6,598 nucleotides of DNA. It comes from JAADIV01 sp964439085. Lineage in GTDB: Bacteria > Desulfobacterota > Desulfobulbia > Desulfobulbales > VMSU01. Of this stretch, positions 1-6,315 are shown in pieces (position 1 is the stretch's first letter; every line of letters begins with the position of its first letter). The translations under genes were made by a program, and so were the position numbers. The notes beneath the pieces were generated by a model, which was not told the DNA's origin, did not search any database, and was given only the letters and a program-made list of their open reading frames with translations. The stretch covers positions 1 through 6,598 of the forward strand of contig CAYTNB010000152.1 of assembly GCA_964439085.1 (NCBI GenBank). The letters run 5' to 3'.

Positions 1-55
1 CACGCACTTAGGTCCTCCGATAATACATCTGTATAATGGGGGACTTAAGTGCGTG
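1..55 (+). repeat. Long near-perfect hairpin at window edge
   Basis: An 18-nt left arm (1-18, CACGCACTTAGGTCCTCC) pairs with an 18-nt right arm (38-55, GGGGGACTTAAGTGCGTG). The only two non-Watson-Crick positions become G-U wobbles if the + strand is the RNA, but A-C mismatches if the minus strand is. Beyond one bulged G (19), the loop pairs again (20-21 with 36-37, 23-26 with 31-34) and leaves a 4-nt tip (27-30). No T-run follows on the + side, so it does not look like a simple rightward intrinsic terminator. It could be a structured RNA end, a REP- or MITE-like repeat, or a terminator for a gene outside the window. It starts at base 1, so it may extend further left. Confidence 0.75.
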
Positions 56-150
56 CAGCAGGGTGTTCATGGAGCGCTTACGTTTATTCAGCCACTGAAA
101 CATTCAGTTTAATACCCCTTTAGGAGTACACAAGAAATGACGTTCATCTT
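56..150. other. Short non-coding spacer with a small inverted repeat
   Basis: No convincing gene lies here. The only structure seen is a 6-bp inverted repeat, ACTGAA (94-99) and TTCAGT (103-108), with a 3-nt loop. It has no proper T-tract on either side, so calling it a terminator of the leftward operon would be weak. A ribosome-site-like AGGAG (122-126) precedes an ATG at 137 on the + strand, but that reading frame runs antisense through the cytochrome gene and looks like a shadow. Confidence 0.35.
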
Positions 151-175
151 TCGCATACGATCGTGGTCGTACCGC
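151..175 (-). repeat. 25-bp dispersed repeat, copy 1 (abuts cytochrome stop)
   Basis: Read on the minus strand this copy equals the consensus at all 25 positions, with the core TACGACCACGATCGTA. It begins at the base immediately after the cytochrome TGA (176-178). It can fold as an 8-bp stem with one bulge around a 6-nt loop (CCACGA), so it could act as an RNA hairpin at the gene end. In the cytochrome frame, beyond the stop, it would read AVRPRSYA, the same phase as copies 2 and 3. Other copies are at 2652-2676, 2883-2907 and 3818-3842. Confidence 0.85.
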
Positions 176-1879
176 TCACTTTTTAGGGCATACCGCTTCA
201 GCCTTAAATGGATGATAAATTTTATCCGTAATCTGGTCATGGCAGGGCAAGCAAAGTCCAACCCGCAAAATCCTCCCCAACTCGGCCTTGTTAAAGGGCC
301 TCATAGAGGGCCGAAAACCCTTTTGGCGGGCAATGCCGTCAATTGTTACAAAGGCATCCAGGGGTGGTGTTTTGCCACTGGGGGTTTCTATGCCTTGCGT
401 GGCAGGCGAGAAGCGCCACTCACCATTATCCAACCATACCGAACCCTGCCCCAGACCCAGGGATTTTGGCCTTGAATGGCAATCCTCACATTTTCGGGAC
501 GTGGCCTGGGTTGTATGCGGGTCGATGGCGGCCATGGTGAATGAATAAAAAGAGTCAGTCATCTTGCCTTTTTCGTCCTTCAAGGTGACTATATCCTGGC
601 AGCCAGGCGTTACCGGCATCACCCGATTATCCCAAACCCCCAAGGCGGGTTGTTCATAGCGGATATATGAGCGGCCTTCCTGCCACCAGCCTGGTGTCTC
701 CTTTAGAGTCAGCTTGTCGAGATGTTTCTCGCTCATATCCCGTTTTACATGGCAGCCGTAACATTGTGGTACCCAAGTAGAGTGGCAGGCCTGGCATGAC
801 AGCCTTTTGTGGCCGTCGTAATTGCAAACCCCAGGTAATGGTGGTTTAAGGGCATGCTTCTTCTCGGTTAATTTATCGGTTAGAAGCGGCAGAGGCTTGG
901 AGTCCGGGTCGATATTTAACAGCTTGTTGCCTTTACGGGTTATGCCTGGCTTGCCCTTGGTATGACAGGTGGTGCAGGAAATTTCCAGCTGCTCCTCAAA
1001 ATGGGCGTAACGTTTCCCGTCACCCATAATTTCCAGGCGGGTGTGACAATCAATACAGGCCATACCTTTTTGATAATGAATGTCGGCTGGTAATTCAAGA
1101 AAAAAGCGGTCACCGGGCAGACGATTAGGAGATAATTTGCCCTTGACGAATGGAGCGCCGGAACCTTCCGACTCATATATTCCGGTGTATGATATACCTA
1201 TGCGGCCGCTGCGGTTGTGGCAGCGCACACAATTTTCTACCGGTACCTTTTTGGTGATCCAGGGATGTGATTTTTTTTGTTTGTCTGTTGGGAGGTTCGG
1301 GTTTTTTATATAATGGCAGGCCGAGCATCCGCCGCCCTTCTCACCAAAAAAACCCGGTAAATCGCCCTTCTGTTTCCAAAGATGACAGGTGGCGCAAAGT
1401 TTACGAAAATAATCCAGGGCCAGGGAGTTTTCGTGAGTGTCCATGAGTTGTTTAACGGAGTAGTCACCGTATTGGTCAGGGGCTTCGCCCCAGTAATAAC
1501 GCAAGGTGGAGATTATGCCGCGATTGGTGGCCATCAGCGAGTTTTTGACCTCAGGCACCCGAATGGCGTGGCAGCCGTTTACCCCGCAAGTACGTTCCAC
1601 TATTCGCAGATCACCGGGATTATGAATGATGCCCTTATGGGCCTTCTCTTTAGTGATGGCCAGAGGGTCGCCCAGGTGACAGGCGGAGCAGCCAATGACC
1701 TTGGCATCGTGGGCCGGATCCAATTGCTCATTGCTGTGGCAGCTCAGACACATCTCCACCTGACCGCTAACGGTTTGGTAGAGCTTGTCGGGCCGCTTGG
1801 TGGTATTTTCCCGTATAATCAGGAAGGCAATCAACAGAAGTAATATCAGGGCTGTAGTGCGGGAGGCGGTGGATTTCAT
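176..1879 (-). CDS. Membrane-anchored dodecahaem c-type cytochrome
   Basis: The 567-residue product has a basic N-terminus (K2, R7) and one hydrophobic segment (about residues 9-22) with no lipobox cysteine, which suggests an uncleaved anchor or signal peptide and a periplasmic domain. There are eleven CXXCH haem sites, starting at C44, C64, C162, C185, C217, C275, C302, C362, C373, C464 and C543. One CX4CH site (C98-H104) is of the kind known in cytochrome c3 proteins. Twelve covalent haems are therefore predicted. Residues about 378-463 are free of haem motifs and rich in aromatic and charged residues, and might form a binding or catalytic surface. The role is probably electron transfer in anaerobic respiration; partner and substrate are unknown. 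The ATG overlaps the methyltransferase TGA as ATGA, with AGGAGT placed 6 nt upstream. It is the last gene of the nadE operon. I cannot assign it to a named cytochrome family. Confidence 0.93.
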   Translation of the reverse strand: MKSTASRTTALILLLLIAFLIIRENTTKRPDKLYQTVSGQVEMCLSCHSNEQLDPAHDAKVIGCSACHLGDPLAITKEKAHKGIIHNPGDLRIVERTCGVNGCHAIRVPEVKNSLMATNRGIISTLRYYWGEAPDQYGDYSVKQLMDTHENSLALDYFRKLCATCHLWKQKGDLPGFFGEKGGGCSACHYIKNPNLPTDKQKKSHPWITKKVPVENCVRCHNRSGRIGISYTGIYESEGSGAPFVKGKLSPNRLPGDRFFLELPADIHYQKGMACIDCHTRLEIMGDGKRYAHFEEQLEISCTTCHTKGKPGITRKGNKLLNIDPDSKPLPLLTDKLTEKKHALKPPLPGVCNYDGHKRLSCQACHSTWVPQCYGCHVKRDMSEKHLDKLTLKETPGWWQEGRSYIRYEQPALGVWDNRVMPVTPGCQDIVTLKDEKGKMTDSFYSFTMAAIDPHTTQATSRKCEDCHSRPKSLGLGQGSVWLDNGEWRFSPATQGIETPSGKTPPLDAFVTIDGIARQKGFRPSMRPFNKAELGRILRVGLCLPCHDQITDKIYHPFKAEAVCPKK

Positions 1880-2934
1880 TTATTACTCCTGGCGGTAATA
1901 ATACTGGAATCACTGCCTAAATTATTAACCTTTATGGCGCAAAGACCAGCTTCTTTAAGCCAGCTCATTATTTTACTGCTTAGGTGGCAATGACCTTCGT
2001 AGGTATTAAGCATCATATTGAGATCGTATAACGCCCCTTTGGCGAGGGCTGGGACGGGCCGATCAGGGAAATAATCGTGGATCAGCAGTAAGCCGCCAGG
2101 CTTGAGTAGGCTGGCGGCTTTGATCATTAATTGCTTTGCCTCGTGAGGGTTATAAATATGCAGCATATTGGCCATGAGGATAGTGCCGAAATGTTCGAAA
2201 AATTCCGCCTTTCGAAAATCTCCGGATCTTTTTTCTATGCCCGTCCATTGGCTTTCTTGGGGGTATAGGACTGCTGCTGCTGTCAATACTTCGGCTATTT
2301 CAAGTAACACGGCACGTCCTCTTGGTACCCCCTTCAGCAGACAGCGGCTTAGGGAGGCGGCGCCGCCTCCAATGTCCAAAATTGGCATTTGCCAATCGGA
2401 GTTGGCAAAATTAGAAATTTCTATGGCCTTGCGGCGAGCCAGGGCGTCCAGGGCACGGACATAATACAATGTGCGGGTTGGATAATCGTCATCGGGGCTT
2501 AGTTTGTCAGGTAGTGGGCGGCTTGAAATTCGGGCGGCCAATTTCTGCCATGGTGTTTGTAAATAGCGACGATAGAGTAAGAAATCTCCCAAATATTCGG
2601 GGCTGTCTGGCGCTAAATAACGATGGGCCAAAGCTGTGAGTTGCCAGTCATTCGCAGACGATCGTGGTTGTACCGCTGCTGTTTGGCTGACGATCTTTAA
2701 AGACTCCAGGGCGGTGAGAAGTCGTTCAAGTTCAGCAGGTTTGCAGGAGGTCGAGTTCGCCAAGTCTCCAAGCGAAATCGGGCAGACCAGAATCGGGAAA
2801 ATCTCCAGCTCCAGAGCGGCAAAAAGGGCCTCGGAATACCAGTAGGCTGTGGCTAGATCCTCCAGGTATTGCCCACCATCCATCGCATACGATCGTGGTC
2901 GTGCCGCATCTTTAGTGTCGGGAGGATTAAACAT
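1876..2934 (-). CDS. SAM-dependent O-methyltransferase-like protein (Methyltransf_2 type)
   Basis: From ATG 2934 the product has 352 residues. Residues about 22-107 look like the N-terminal dimerisation and winged-helix domain of acetylserotonin/plant-type O-methyltransferases (YWYSEALFAALELEIF, then an LxxLA...ELERLLTAL helix pair and a WQLTALAHRYL wing strand). The SAM-binding glycine motif is DIGGG (187-191). It is followed by an acidic strand end (LLEIAE, 210-215), GDF (238-240), LMANMLHIY (253-261) and LLKPGGLLLIHDYF (276-289), which are typical of the family. An upstream ATG at 3033 is open in frame, but its first 33 residues would lie inside the conserved NadE C-terminus, so I reject it. 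The chosen ATG overlaps the nadE stop by 8 bp and has only a weak ribosome site, which suggests coupled translation. Two copies of the 25-bp repeat are read in frame (residues about 10-17 and 87-94). The substrate is unknown; a quinone or small phenolic is possible but unproven. Confidence 0.85.
   Translation of the reverse strand: MFNPPDTKDAARPRSYAMDGGQYLEDLATAYWYSEALFAALELEIFPILVCPISLGDLANSTSCKPAELERLLTALESLKIVSQTAAVQPRSSANDWQLTALAHRYLAPDSPEYLGDFLLYRRYLQTPWQKLAARISSRPLPDKLSPDDDYPTRTLYYVRALDALARRKAIEISNFANSDWQMPILDIGGGAASLSRCLLKGVPRGRAVLLEIAEVLTAAAVLYPQESQWTGIEKRSGDFRKAEFFEHFGTILMANMLHIYNPHEAKQLMIKAASLLKPGGLLLIHDYFPDRPVPALAKGALYDLNMMLNTYEGHCHLSSKIMSWLKEAGLCAIKVNNLGSDSSIITARSNK
1885..1890 (-). 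promoter_or_regulatory. Ribosome binding site of the cytochrome gene
   Basis: The minus strand reads AGGAGT, then 5 to 6 nt, then ATG at 1879-1877. It lies inside the last codons of the methyltransferase gene. It fixes the cytochrome start and gives that gene its own strong initiation site in addition to coupling through the ATGA overlap. Confidence 0.8.
2652..2676 (-). repeat. 25-bp dispersed repeat, copy 2 (inside methyltransferase)
   Basis: It matches the consensus at 23 of 25 positions. The two changes fall in the two stem arms, so the hairpin is weakened. It is read in frame as AVQPRSSA (about residues 87-94), between LKIVSQ and WQLTALAHRYL. In relatives this place is normally a short turn of the winged-helix wing, so the segment looks like a surface-loop expansion. 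Confidence 0.85.
2883..2907 (-). repeat. 25-bp dispersed repeat, copy 3 (methyltransferase N-terminal tail)
   Basis: It matches the consensus at 24 of 25 positions; the single change (T to C in the left stem arm) breaks one pair. It is read as AARPRSYA (residues about 10-17), in the same phase as copy 2. It lies in the unconserved tail ahead of the first helix of the dimerisation domain, just downstream of the overlapping nadE stop. Confidence 0.85.
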
Positions 2935-4651
2935 TTTCACGGTATCTCTGGGTGGTGGGATAACGTCGTCCGAAGCCAAAGGCCTTACTGGTAAGCCTGA
3001 GACCCATGGGAGCTTGTTTCCGTTTATGCTCATTAATTGTCAGGCGATGCACTACATCAATAACGATGTCTTCAGCGAAACCCATACCAACAATTTCGGC
3101 AATTGATTTATTATCTTCCAGATAGGCCGCAAGGATTGGGTCAAGAATCTCGTAAGGAGGCAAATCGTCATCGTCTTGCTGGTTAGGAGCCAGTTCTGCT
3201 GTGGGTGCTCGGCTGATTGTCCGGGCCGGGATGACTGTCCCGGTGGTGTTCAGGTAACGGCAGATGCCATAAACCAGCATCTTGGGGACGTCGGCGATTA
3301 CTGCTAAACCACCGCTCATATCACCGTATAATGTACAATAACCCACGGCAAGTTCCGATTTATTGCCAGTGGACAAAAGCAGGTGGCCGAATTTATTGGC
3401 CAGGGCCATGAGTAGATTACCTCGAATTCGGGCCTGAATGTTTTGCTCTGTGGTATCGTGGGGTAAATCACCGAAGAGGGGGGATAATAGCTGTAACTCA
3501 GCCTCATAAAGGTCATTTATGGGGATAATCTCAAAACCAATACCGAGATTTGCGGTCAATTGCCGGGCGTCATCAATACTTTCCTGGGCGGTGAATGGCG
3601 AGGGCAGTGCCACTCCCAGGACGTTTTCTGGCCCCAAGGCCCGGCTGGCAATGGCGGCGGTGAGAGCGGAATCGATACCACCGCTCAGGCCCAAAACTGC
3701 CGACTTAAAGCCGCATTTTCGTACATAATCACGGGTGCCGGCGACCAGGGCCTCAAAGGCTGCTTCTGTATCATCTTCTGTGTGGTTTATTTCCTGTATC
3801 CTGCCATCGTTCTGCAATCGCACAGGATCGTGGTCGTACAGCTGGGATGTATCGACAATCCGCATATCCTCCTGGAAACGGTCAGCTCTAGCCTGCAAAC
3901 GTCCCGTAGAGTCAAGGGCCAGACTCTGACCGTCAAAGAGCACTGAATCCTGCCCGCCGACCTGATTAATATATAATAAAGGCAGCACTGTTTTCTTGCA
4001 CAGTTGCTGAAAAAAATTGAGCCGGGCGGTGAATTTGCCCAGACTGAAAGGGGAGGCTGCAATGTTGATTAATATGTCGGGGCGTCCGGCATGGTCATGC
4101 AGAAGTTCACTCACGGGATCAACGGCATAAGGATGGGACGATTCACCAGCCAAAAGATGGTAGGTATCGGCTTGATCTCGCAAGCCAGCGTAATTAAAGA
4201 TATCTTCGCAAATGGTAATTCCCAATCTTAGTCCTTGCCAAGTGATGGAGGCACTCGCACGACCGGGTTCAAAATAACGTCTTTCATCAAAGACGTCGTA
4301 GGTGGGTAGCAGCCGTTTATGGGCCATCTGGTATTGGGTATCATTAAAAAGAACAGCGCTATTATGCAGAAGTTTGCCGCATGCCTCGTTTGAGTGTCTT
4401 GTGACCAGTCCGCATAGTACGGTAATCCCGGATATCTTACGACGCAAAGAGGCGACATGACGGCTCTGATCATCAATAAAAGTTGGTCGATTCAGGAGAT
4501 CCTGGGGCGGGTAACCGCTCACCGCCAGTTCCGGAAAGATAATCAACTGGCAACCGGCCCTTTTTGCCTTGCCGATCCAGTGACACATGCGGGCGATATT
4601 CCCCGTAAAGTCACCAATAATGGGGTTAGTTTGGCTAAGAGCAATCTTCAT
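2927..4651 (-). CDS. nadE: Glutamine-dependent NAD+ synthetase (two-domain)
   Basis: It converts deamido-NAD+ to NAD+ using ATP and ammonia released from glutamine, in the cytoplasm, as the last step of NAD synthesis. From ATG 4651 it has 574 residues, a normal length for the fused form. The N-terminal nitrilase-type glutaminase domain shows the catalytic triad: E41 (FPELAVSGYPP), K112 (HKRLLPTYDVFDE) and C148 (ITICEDIF). The C-terminal synthetase domain has the ATP pyrophosphatase loop SGGIDS (323-328), STGNKSE (427-433) and the conserved tail FGFGRRYP (558-565). The start was chosen because MKIALSQTNP matches the usual family N-terminus. An in-frame ATG at 4669 has a better ribosome site (AAGG at 4677-4680) and would add six residues; another lies at 4699. 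The interdomain linker contains repeat copy 4 (residues about 270-278). It is the first gene of the leftward operon. Confidence 0.96.
   Translation of the reverse strand: MKIALSQTNPIIGDFTGNIARMCHWIGKAKRAGCQLIIFPELAVSGYPPQDLLNRPTFIDDQSRHVASLRRKISGITVLCGLVTRHSNEACGKLLHNSAVLFNDTQYQMAHKRLLPTYDVFDERRYFEPGRASASITWQGLRLGITICEDIFNYAGLRDQADTYHLLAGESSHPYAVDPVSELLHDHAGRPDILINIAASPFSLGKFTARLNFFQQLCKKTVLPLLYINQVGGQDSVLFDGQSLALDSTGRLQARADRFQEDMRIVDTSQLYDHDPVRLQNDGRIQEINHTEDDTEAAFEALVAGTRDYVRKCGFKSAVLGLSGGIDSALTAAIASRALGPENVLGVALPSPFTAQESIDDARQLTANLGIGFEIIPINDLYEAELQLLSPLFGDLPHDTTEQNIQARIRGNLLMALANKFGHLLLSTGNKSELAVGYCTLYGDMSGGLAVIADVPKMLVYGICRYLNTTGTVIPARTISRAPTAELAPNQQDDDDLPPYEILDPILAAYLEDNKSIAEIVGMGFAEDIVIDVVHRLTINEHKRKQAPMGLRLTSKAFGFGRRYPTTQRYRENV
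3818..3842 (-). repeat. 25-bp dispersed repeat, copy 4 (NadE interdomain linker)
   Basis: It matches the consensus at 22 of 25 positions and is the most diverged copy. It is read in a different phase from copies 1-3, giving LYDHDPVR (about residues 271-278). This places it after the glutaminase domain and before the synthetase domain begins near residue 290, in a linker that varies in length within the family. I see no effect on catalytic residues. Confidence 0.7.
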
Positions 4652-4678
4652 GCTGATTATATAGCACATTTTTTTACC

Positions 4679-4707
4679 TTGACCAATATTCTTATCCATT
4701 CTAAAAT
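4679..4707 (+). promoter_or_regulatory. Sigma70-type promoter of the PIN-PhoH gene
   Basis: TTGACC (4679-4684) and TAAAAT (4702-4707) are each one base from consensus and are separated by exactly 17 bp. The expected transcription start is near 4714, giving a leader of about 57 nt. Confidence 0.75.
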
Positions 4708-4708
4708 C

Positions 4709-4750
4709 AGCTCATCAAGAGCTACTCGTAAAAATGCGCCCATTGTGCGC
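4709..4750 (+). promoter_or_regulatory. Two small inverted repeats in the phoH leader
   Basis: AGCTC (4709-4713) pairs with GAGCT (4719-4723) around a 5-nt loop, and GCGC (4736-4739) pairs with GCGC (4747-4750) around 7 nt. The first straddles the expected transcription start, so it may be an operator rather than an RNA hairpin. The second lies 10 nt before the GGAG ribosome site (4761-4764). Both are short and could be chance. Confidence 0.35.
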
Positions 4751-4770
4751 TCTTCCTTCTGGAGTATTGA

Positions 4771-6093
4771 ATGCAGAAATATTTTGTTTTGGATACGAAT
4801 GTCCTGTTGCACAACTCGGACGCTATAAATTCCTTTACCGATAATAATGTGATTCTGCCCATGACGGTTATTGAGGAACTTGATAATTTTAAATCCCATA
4901 GTGATGAACTGGGTCGCAACGCCAGGGGGGTGGTGCGGCAGCTTGACTCCTTGAGAACCAAGGGCAAACTTGGCGAAGGTGTTCACATGGAGAACGGCGG
5001 AACACTACAAATTATTACCCATGAGGGTCGGGCCGCTTTTGCGGGCCTGGATATGTCTGTTCCTGATAATCGTATCTTGTCGGTGGCCTATAATCTCCAT
5101 AAAGAAGGTAAACGGGTTATCTTTGTCTCCAAAGATATCAATGCCAGGTTGAAGGCCGATGCCTTAGGCCTGGGGGTAATGGATTTTGAGAAGCAGAAGG
5201 TTAATTTTGATGAGCTCTTCACTGGTAGTCGTCTCGTAAGTGTTCCCGCTCAGGTTGTTGACGAGTTTTACAAAAAGAAGGAAGCTGATTCGCAGGGCAT
5301 GGAATTACGGCCCAATGAGTTTGTTTTATTAGTTGATGAAGGTAATGAAAAGCATACAGCCCTTACCAGGGAGACTAAAGACGGTCATCTTGTACCGCTG
5401 AATTCGCAATTTGATTCGGTTTGGCATTTAAAAGCCCGCAGCAAAGAACAGCGCATGGCTCTTGAATTATTGATGGATCCGGAGGTGCAGCTGGTAACTT
5501 TGGTTGGCCAGGCTGGCACAGGCAAAACCTTGCTGGCTGTGGCTGCTGGTCTTGAATCGGTGTTGAAATATCATCGTTATGATCGGGTGTTGGTTTCTCG
5601 TCCTATTGTCCCCATGGGGAAGGATATTGGTTATCTGCCCGGCAGTAAAGATGAAAAACTGTCAAATTGGATGCAGCCAATTTTTGATAACCTGACTTAT
5701 CTACTCCGGCAGGGCATTGGCAAGGACGATCAGGGAGACAATGAGAGCTCGGTTAAGACCAAAATAGATAAAATGATTCGGGATAACACCTTGGAACTGG
5801 AGGCCCTGACTTATATTCGCGGCCGCTCTATTCCACGCCAATATGTAATTATTGATGAGGCTCAGAATCTTACCCCACACGAGGTAAAGACGATTATCAG
5901 CCGGGCGGGTGAGGGCACCAAGATGGTGTTGACTGGTGATCCCTGCCAGATTGACAACCCGTATCTGGATTCAAGCAGCAATGGGCTTACCTATACCGTT
6001 GAGAGATTAAAAGATCAGAAAATGCACGGTCATGTTACCCTTAAAAAGAGTGAACGTAGTCCGCTCGCCGCCGCCGCCGCAGAATTTTTATAA
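4771..6093 (+). CDS. phoH2: PIN-PhoH family protein (PhoH2/YlaK type RNase-ATPase)
   Basis: The 440-residue product joins an N-terminal PIN nuclease-like domain (about 1-150) to a C-terminal PhoH ATPase domain (about 220-440). Likely PIN acidic residues are D8 (VLDTNVLLH), E35/E36 (VIEELDNFK), D99 (PDNRIL) and D122 (SKDINARLKA). The ATPase has Walker A GQAGTGKT (246-253), the PhoH signature GYLPGSKDEK (287-296), Walker B YVIIDEAQN (358-366) and TGDPCQID (388-395). Proteins of this architecture are described as ATP-dependent RNA-unwinding ribonucleases; the cellular role here is inferred. Length is normal and all key motifs are present. The ATG has GGAG 6 nt upstream and its own promoter. No antitoxin-like partner gene sits beside it. 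The C-terminus ends in an alanine run coded by a GCC tract. Confidence 0.95.
   Translation: MQKYFVLDTNVLLHNSDAINSFTDNNVILPMTVIEELDNFKSHSDELGRNARGVVRQLDSLRTKGKLGEGVHMENGGTLQIITHEGRAAFAGLDMSVPDNRILSVAYNLHKEGKRVIFVSKDINARLKADALGLGVMDFEKQKVNFDELFTGSRLVSVPAQVVDEFYKKKEADSQGMELRPNEFVLLVDEGNEKHTALTRETKDGHLVPLNSQFDSVWHLKARSKEQRMALELLMDPEVQLVTLVGQAGTGKTLLAVAAGLESVLKYHRYDRVLVSRPIVPMGKDIGYLPGSKDEKLSNWMQPIFDNLTYLLRQGIGKDDQGDNESSVKTKIDKMIRDNTLELEALTYIRGRSIPRQYVIIDEAQNLTPHEVKTIISRAGEGTKMVLTGDPCQIDNPYLDSSSNGLTYTVERLKDQKMHGHVTLKKSERSPLAAAAAEFL
6067..6081 (+). repeat. GCC trinucleotide tract in the phoH C-terminus
   Basis: Four GCC codons followed by GCA encode five alanines (residues 433-437) just before the final EFL. 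Such a tract may change length by replication slippage, in whole codons. Confidence 0.7.
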
Positions 6094-6274
6094 GAAGCGT
6101 AACTGCGCAGGAATACTCCATCAGGATTTTGCTTACCCGTGGCAAAGCTGAGCGGATAACCTAAATCATAGATACTGACACCCCACAAGGGGGTATAAGT
6201 GCCTTATGAATTCTTTTCAAGAAACAGGTAAGCGAAGCGTAGACTCCGAGAAAACAATCTGTAAGTTACCAACA
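6094..6274 (+). other. Non-coding spacer with a structured element
   Basis: No open reading frame with a ribosome site is seen. The spacer holds a long-range fold (6127-6237) and an 8-bp direct repeat GAAGCGTA (6094-6101 and 6234-6241). TTACC (6266-6270) could compete with GCTTACC (6131-6137) for the GGTAA at 6227-6231. No intrinsic terminator with a T-run is visible after phoH. Confidence 0.6.
6127..6237 (+). ncRNA. Candidate structured RNA (closed by an 11-bp helix)
   Basis: TTTTGCTTACC (6127-6137) pairs with GGTAAGCGAAG (6227-6237) in an 11-bp helix with two G-U wobbles, which only suit a + strand RNA. Inside, TCATA (6166-6170) pairs with TATGA (6205-6209), ATAC (6172-6175) with GTAT (6194-6197 region), and CCCC with GGGG around ACAA. 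TTCTT-TTC-AAGAA (6211-6223) forms a separate hairpin. It lies after phoH and before the promoter of the next gene, so it is either a phoH 3' end structure or a small RNA, rather than a leader of the radical SAM gene. I do not recognise a known riboswitch class. Confidence 0.4.
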
Positions 6275-6302
6275 TTGACATCACCAAAATAATATTTATA
6301 CC
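6275..6302 (+). promoter_or_regulatory. Sigma70-type promoter of the radical SAM gene
   Basis: A perfect -35 TTGACA (6275-6280) is followed after 16 bp by TATACC (6297-6302), which matches four of six -10 positions. Transcription would begin near 6309, leaving a short leader of about 20 nt holding the ribosome site. Confidence 0.6.
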
Positions 6303-6315
6303 GAATTCCCCAAAT

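Larger units (their letters stand above)
4652..4770. other. Divergent intergenic region nadE / phoH
   Basis: These 119 bp separate two divergent genes. The rightward promoter is clear. For nadE no comparable leftward promoter was found. The minus strand reads TATAAT at 4661-4656, but only 4 nt before the chosen start, so it would suit only an RNA starting inside the gene. The AAGG ribosome site for the alternative nadE start overlaps the -35 of the phoH promoter. Confidence 0.5.

Noticed and set aside
151..175. HIP1-type octamer (GCGATCGC)
   Set aside because: The repeat contains CGATCG but not the HIP1 octamer and is conserved over 25 bp.
137..475. + strand open frame of 112 codons with AGGAG upstream
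   Set aside because: It runs antisense through the well-supported cytochrome gene, has low-complexity shadow-like residues and matches no family I know.
1382..1843. + strand open frame of 153 codons
   Set aside because: It is antisense to the haem-binding part of the cytochrome and has no ribosome site of note.
2935..3033. Upstream ATG for the methyltransferase (33 extra residues)
   Set aside because: The extension overlaps the conserved NadE C-terminus in another frame and has no ribosome site.
151..3842. CRISPR array from the repeated 25-mers
   Set aside because: Spacing is irregular (from about 200 bp to 2.5 kb), the intervals are coding, and no cas gene is present.
4656..4661. Minus-strand TATAAT as a nadE promoter
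   Set aside because: It is only 4 nt from the chosen start and has no good -35 at 16-18 bp.
6131..6180. c-di-GMP (GEMM-I) riboswitch, suggested by GGCAAAGC and CCTAAA
   Set aside because: The 5' half with its paired GNRA-type hairpin and the 3' GGGTTACCG segment are absent, and a promoter lies between it and the next gene.
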